60,841 nt of DNA from JABDJZ01 sp047619685 (GTDB lineage Bacteria; Bacteroidota; Rhodothermia; Rhodothermales; UBA10348): contig JBLHLC010000026.1 in assembly GCA_047619685.1 (NCBI GenBank), positions 1 through 60,841 on the forward strand. Reading direction: 5' to 3'. The notes under the pieces were generated by a model that saw only the letters and a program-made list of their open reading frames with translations, did not search any database and was not told where the DNA came from. Positions 60,179 to 60,841 of the stretch are shown here, piece after piece; the first letter of the stretch is position 1; every line of letters begins with the position of its first letter. The position numbers were made by a program, and so were the translations under genes.

Positions 60179-60841
60179 ATGGATGACCTCCTACGTGAGA
60201 AGCTAGCCAACCTCCCCAAGAAGCCCGGTGTGTATCAGCACAAGGATGCTGAGGGCAAGGTGCTTTACGTTGGCAAGGCCAAGAACCTGCGCAACAGGGT
60301 CAACTCCTACTTCAAGGCGGCGGGCCATAGGGAAGGCAGGCTACGGGCGCTCGTCAGCAAGGTGGTGGATGTTGACATCATCGTCACCGACACGGAGCCG
60401 GAGGCGCTCATCCTGGAGAACAACCTCATCAAGAGGCTGAAGCCCAGGTACAATGTCAACCTGAAGGACGACAAGTCTTATCCGTACATCGTCGTCAAGA
60501 AGGAGCCTTTCCCCCGGGTTTTTCCTACGCGTCGTGTTCGGAAGGATGGATCCAGGTACTTCGGTCCGTACGCGGACGTGAAGAGCATGCGGCTCATGCT
60601 GGACACCATCCGCTCCATTTTCAAGCTGCGGACCTGCTCGCTGAACCTCTCGCCCAAGCCGATTGCGGACGGCAAGTACTCGCTATGCCTGCAGTACCAC
60701 ATCAAGAAGTGCGAGGGCGGGTGCGTCGGGCTTGAAACCGAGGCGCATTACGACAACACGATCCGGCAGGTCGAACAACTGCTGAATGGCAAGACGGGGA
60801 CGCTGATCCGTCTGCTCCGGGATGAGATGAAGGACCAGGCG
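60179..60841 (+). CDS. uvrC: UvrABC system protein C, N-terminal part
   Basis: 221 codons are present; the gene runs off the right edge. The GIY-YIG nuclease domain fills residues about 12-95 (PKKPGVYQHKD, KVLYVGKAKNLRNRVNSYF, EALILENNLIKRLKPRYN), followed by YPYIVVKKEPFPRVFPTRR and the cysteine-containing segment CLQYHIKKCEGGCVG. It makes the 3' incision in nucleotide-excision repair. The UvrB-binding (UVR) region and the second nuclease domain lie outside. Confidence 0.96.
   Translation, partial: MDDLLREKLANLPKKPGVYQHKDAEGKVLYVGKAKNLRNRVNSYFKAAGHREGRLRALVSKVVDVDIIVTDTEPEALILENNLIKRLKPRYNVNLKDDKSYPYIVVKKEPFPRVFPTRRVRKDGSRYFGPYADVKSMRLMLDTIRSIFKLRTCSLNLSPKPIADGKYSLCLQYHIKKCEGGCVGLETEAHYDNTIRQVEQLLNGKTGTLIRLLRDEMKDQA

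Noticed and set aside
1..60841. CRISPR array, prophage, plasmid origin, rRNA or tRNA
   Set aside because: No regularly spaced short repeats, phage structural or integrase genes, replication initiator or structural RNA consensus were seen on either strand.

Overview
The window reads as chromosomal DNA of a free-living, high-GC (about 60 percent by eye) member of the Bacteroidota/Rhodothermota branch, probably Rhodothermales-like. The clues are a type IX secretion C-terminal sorting domain, an ArgF'-type N-acylornithine carbamoyltransferase in place of an ordinary ornithine carbamoyltransferase, a DUF1460 protein, a DUF6122 protein, scarce Shine-Dalgarno sequences, and a TIGR02999-like ECF sigma factor beside a Ser/Thr kinase. 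The assignment is inferred from gene families; no 16S or marker gene is present. No tRNA, rRNA, CRISPR array, prophage or complete insertion sequence was seen.

Layout. 1-2784 (+): 3' end of aroQ, a polysaccharide flippase and a glycine-rich repeat surface protein. 2777-8013 (-): a GlcD/GlcF-like fused flavoprotein, a beta-CASP nuclease, fructose-6-phosphate aldolase and a 32-residue membrane microprotein. 8072-17489 (-): a compact arginine operon, argG-argC-argD-argF'-argB-argE-orf75-argH, ending in an N-acyl-D-amino-acid deacylase; nearly every junction is a 4-base ATGA overlap. A PadR regulator lies upstream. 18010-29399: a sialidase remnant, an ABC-F ATPase, a T9SS-sorted protein, several small metabolic and membrane genes, a Baeyer-Villiger-type monooxygenase, an ABC exporter and a lipoprotein esterase. 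29396-41928 (-): a complete branched-chain amino-acid operon, ilvD-ilvB-ilvN-ilvC-leuB-leuA-leuC-orf127-leuD-cimA, followed by two small genes. 42414-44625 (+): amt, with a frame-disrupted N-terminus, and an outer-membrane protein. 44702-48615 (+): a SAM-I riboswitch controlling metY-metX-metB. 48619-53003: nth, small membrane proteins, an esterase and an amidohydrolase. 53019-56791: a signalling island.

The signalling island is the most unusual part. An ECF sigma factor overlaps by 4 bases a 758-residue protein that joins a Ser/Thr kinase, a response-regulator receiver and a SpoIIE/RsbU-type PP2C domain. The PP2C domain lacks two of the four expected metal-binding aspartates, so it may be a pseudophosphatase. 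Convergent to it lie a stand-alone receiver, similar in sequence to the fused one, and an N-terminally truncated histidine kinase.

From about 56750 to 60150 the DNA is a patchwork of broken genes butted head-on: a truncated kinase, an unidentified C-terminal piece, a tricorn-protease remnant with a nonsense codon and a frameshift centred on a perfect 28-base palindrome, a PAS-domain scrap, a NarL-type regulator without the first half of its receiver, and another unidentified C-terminal piece. An intact TPR lipoprotein lies among them and uvrC begins at the right edge. This could be real genome decay with serial deletions or, less likely, assembly chimerism.
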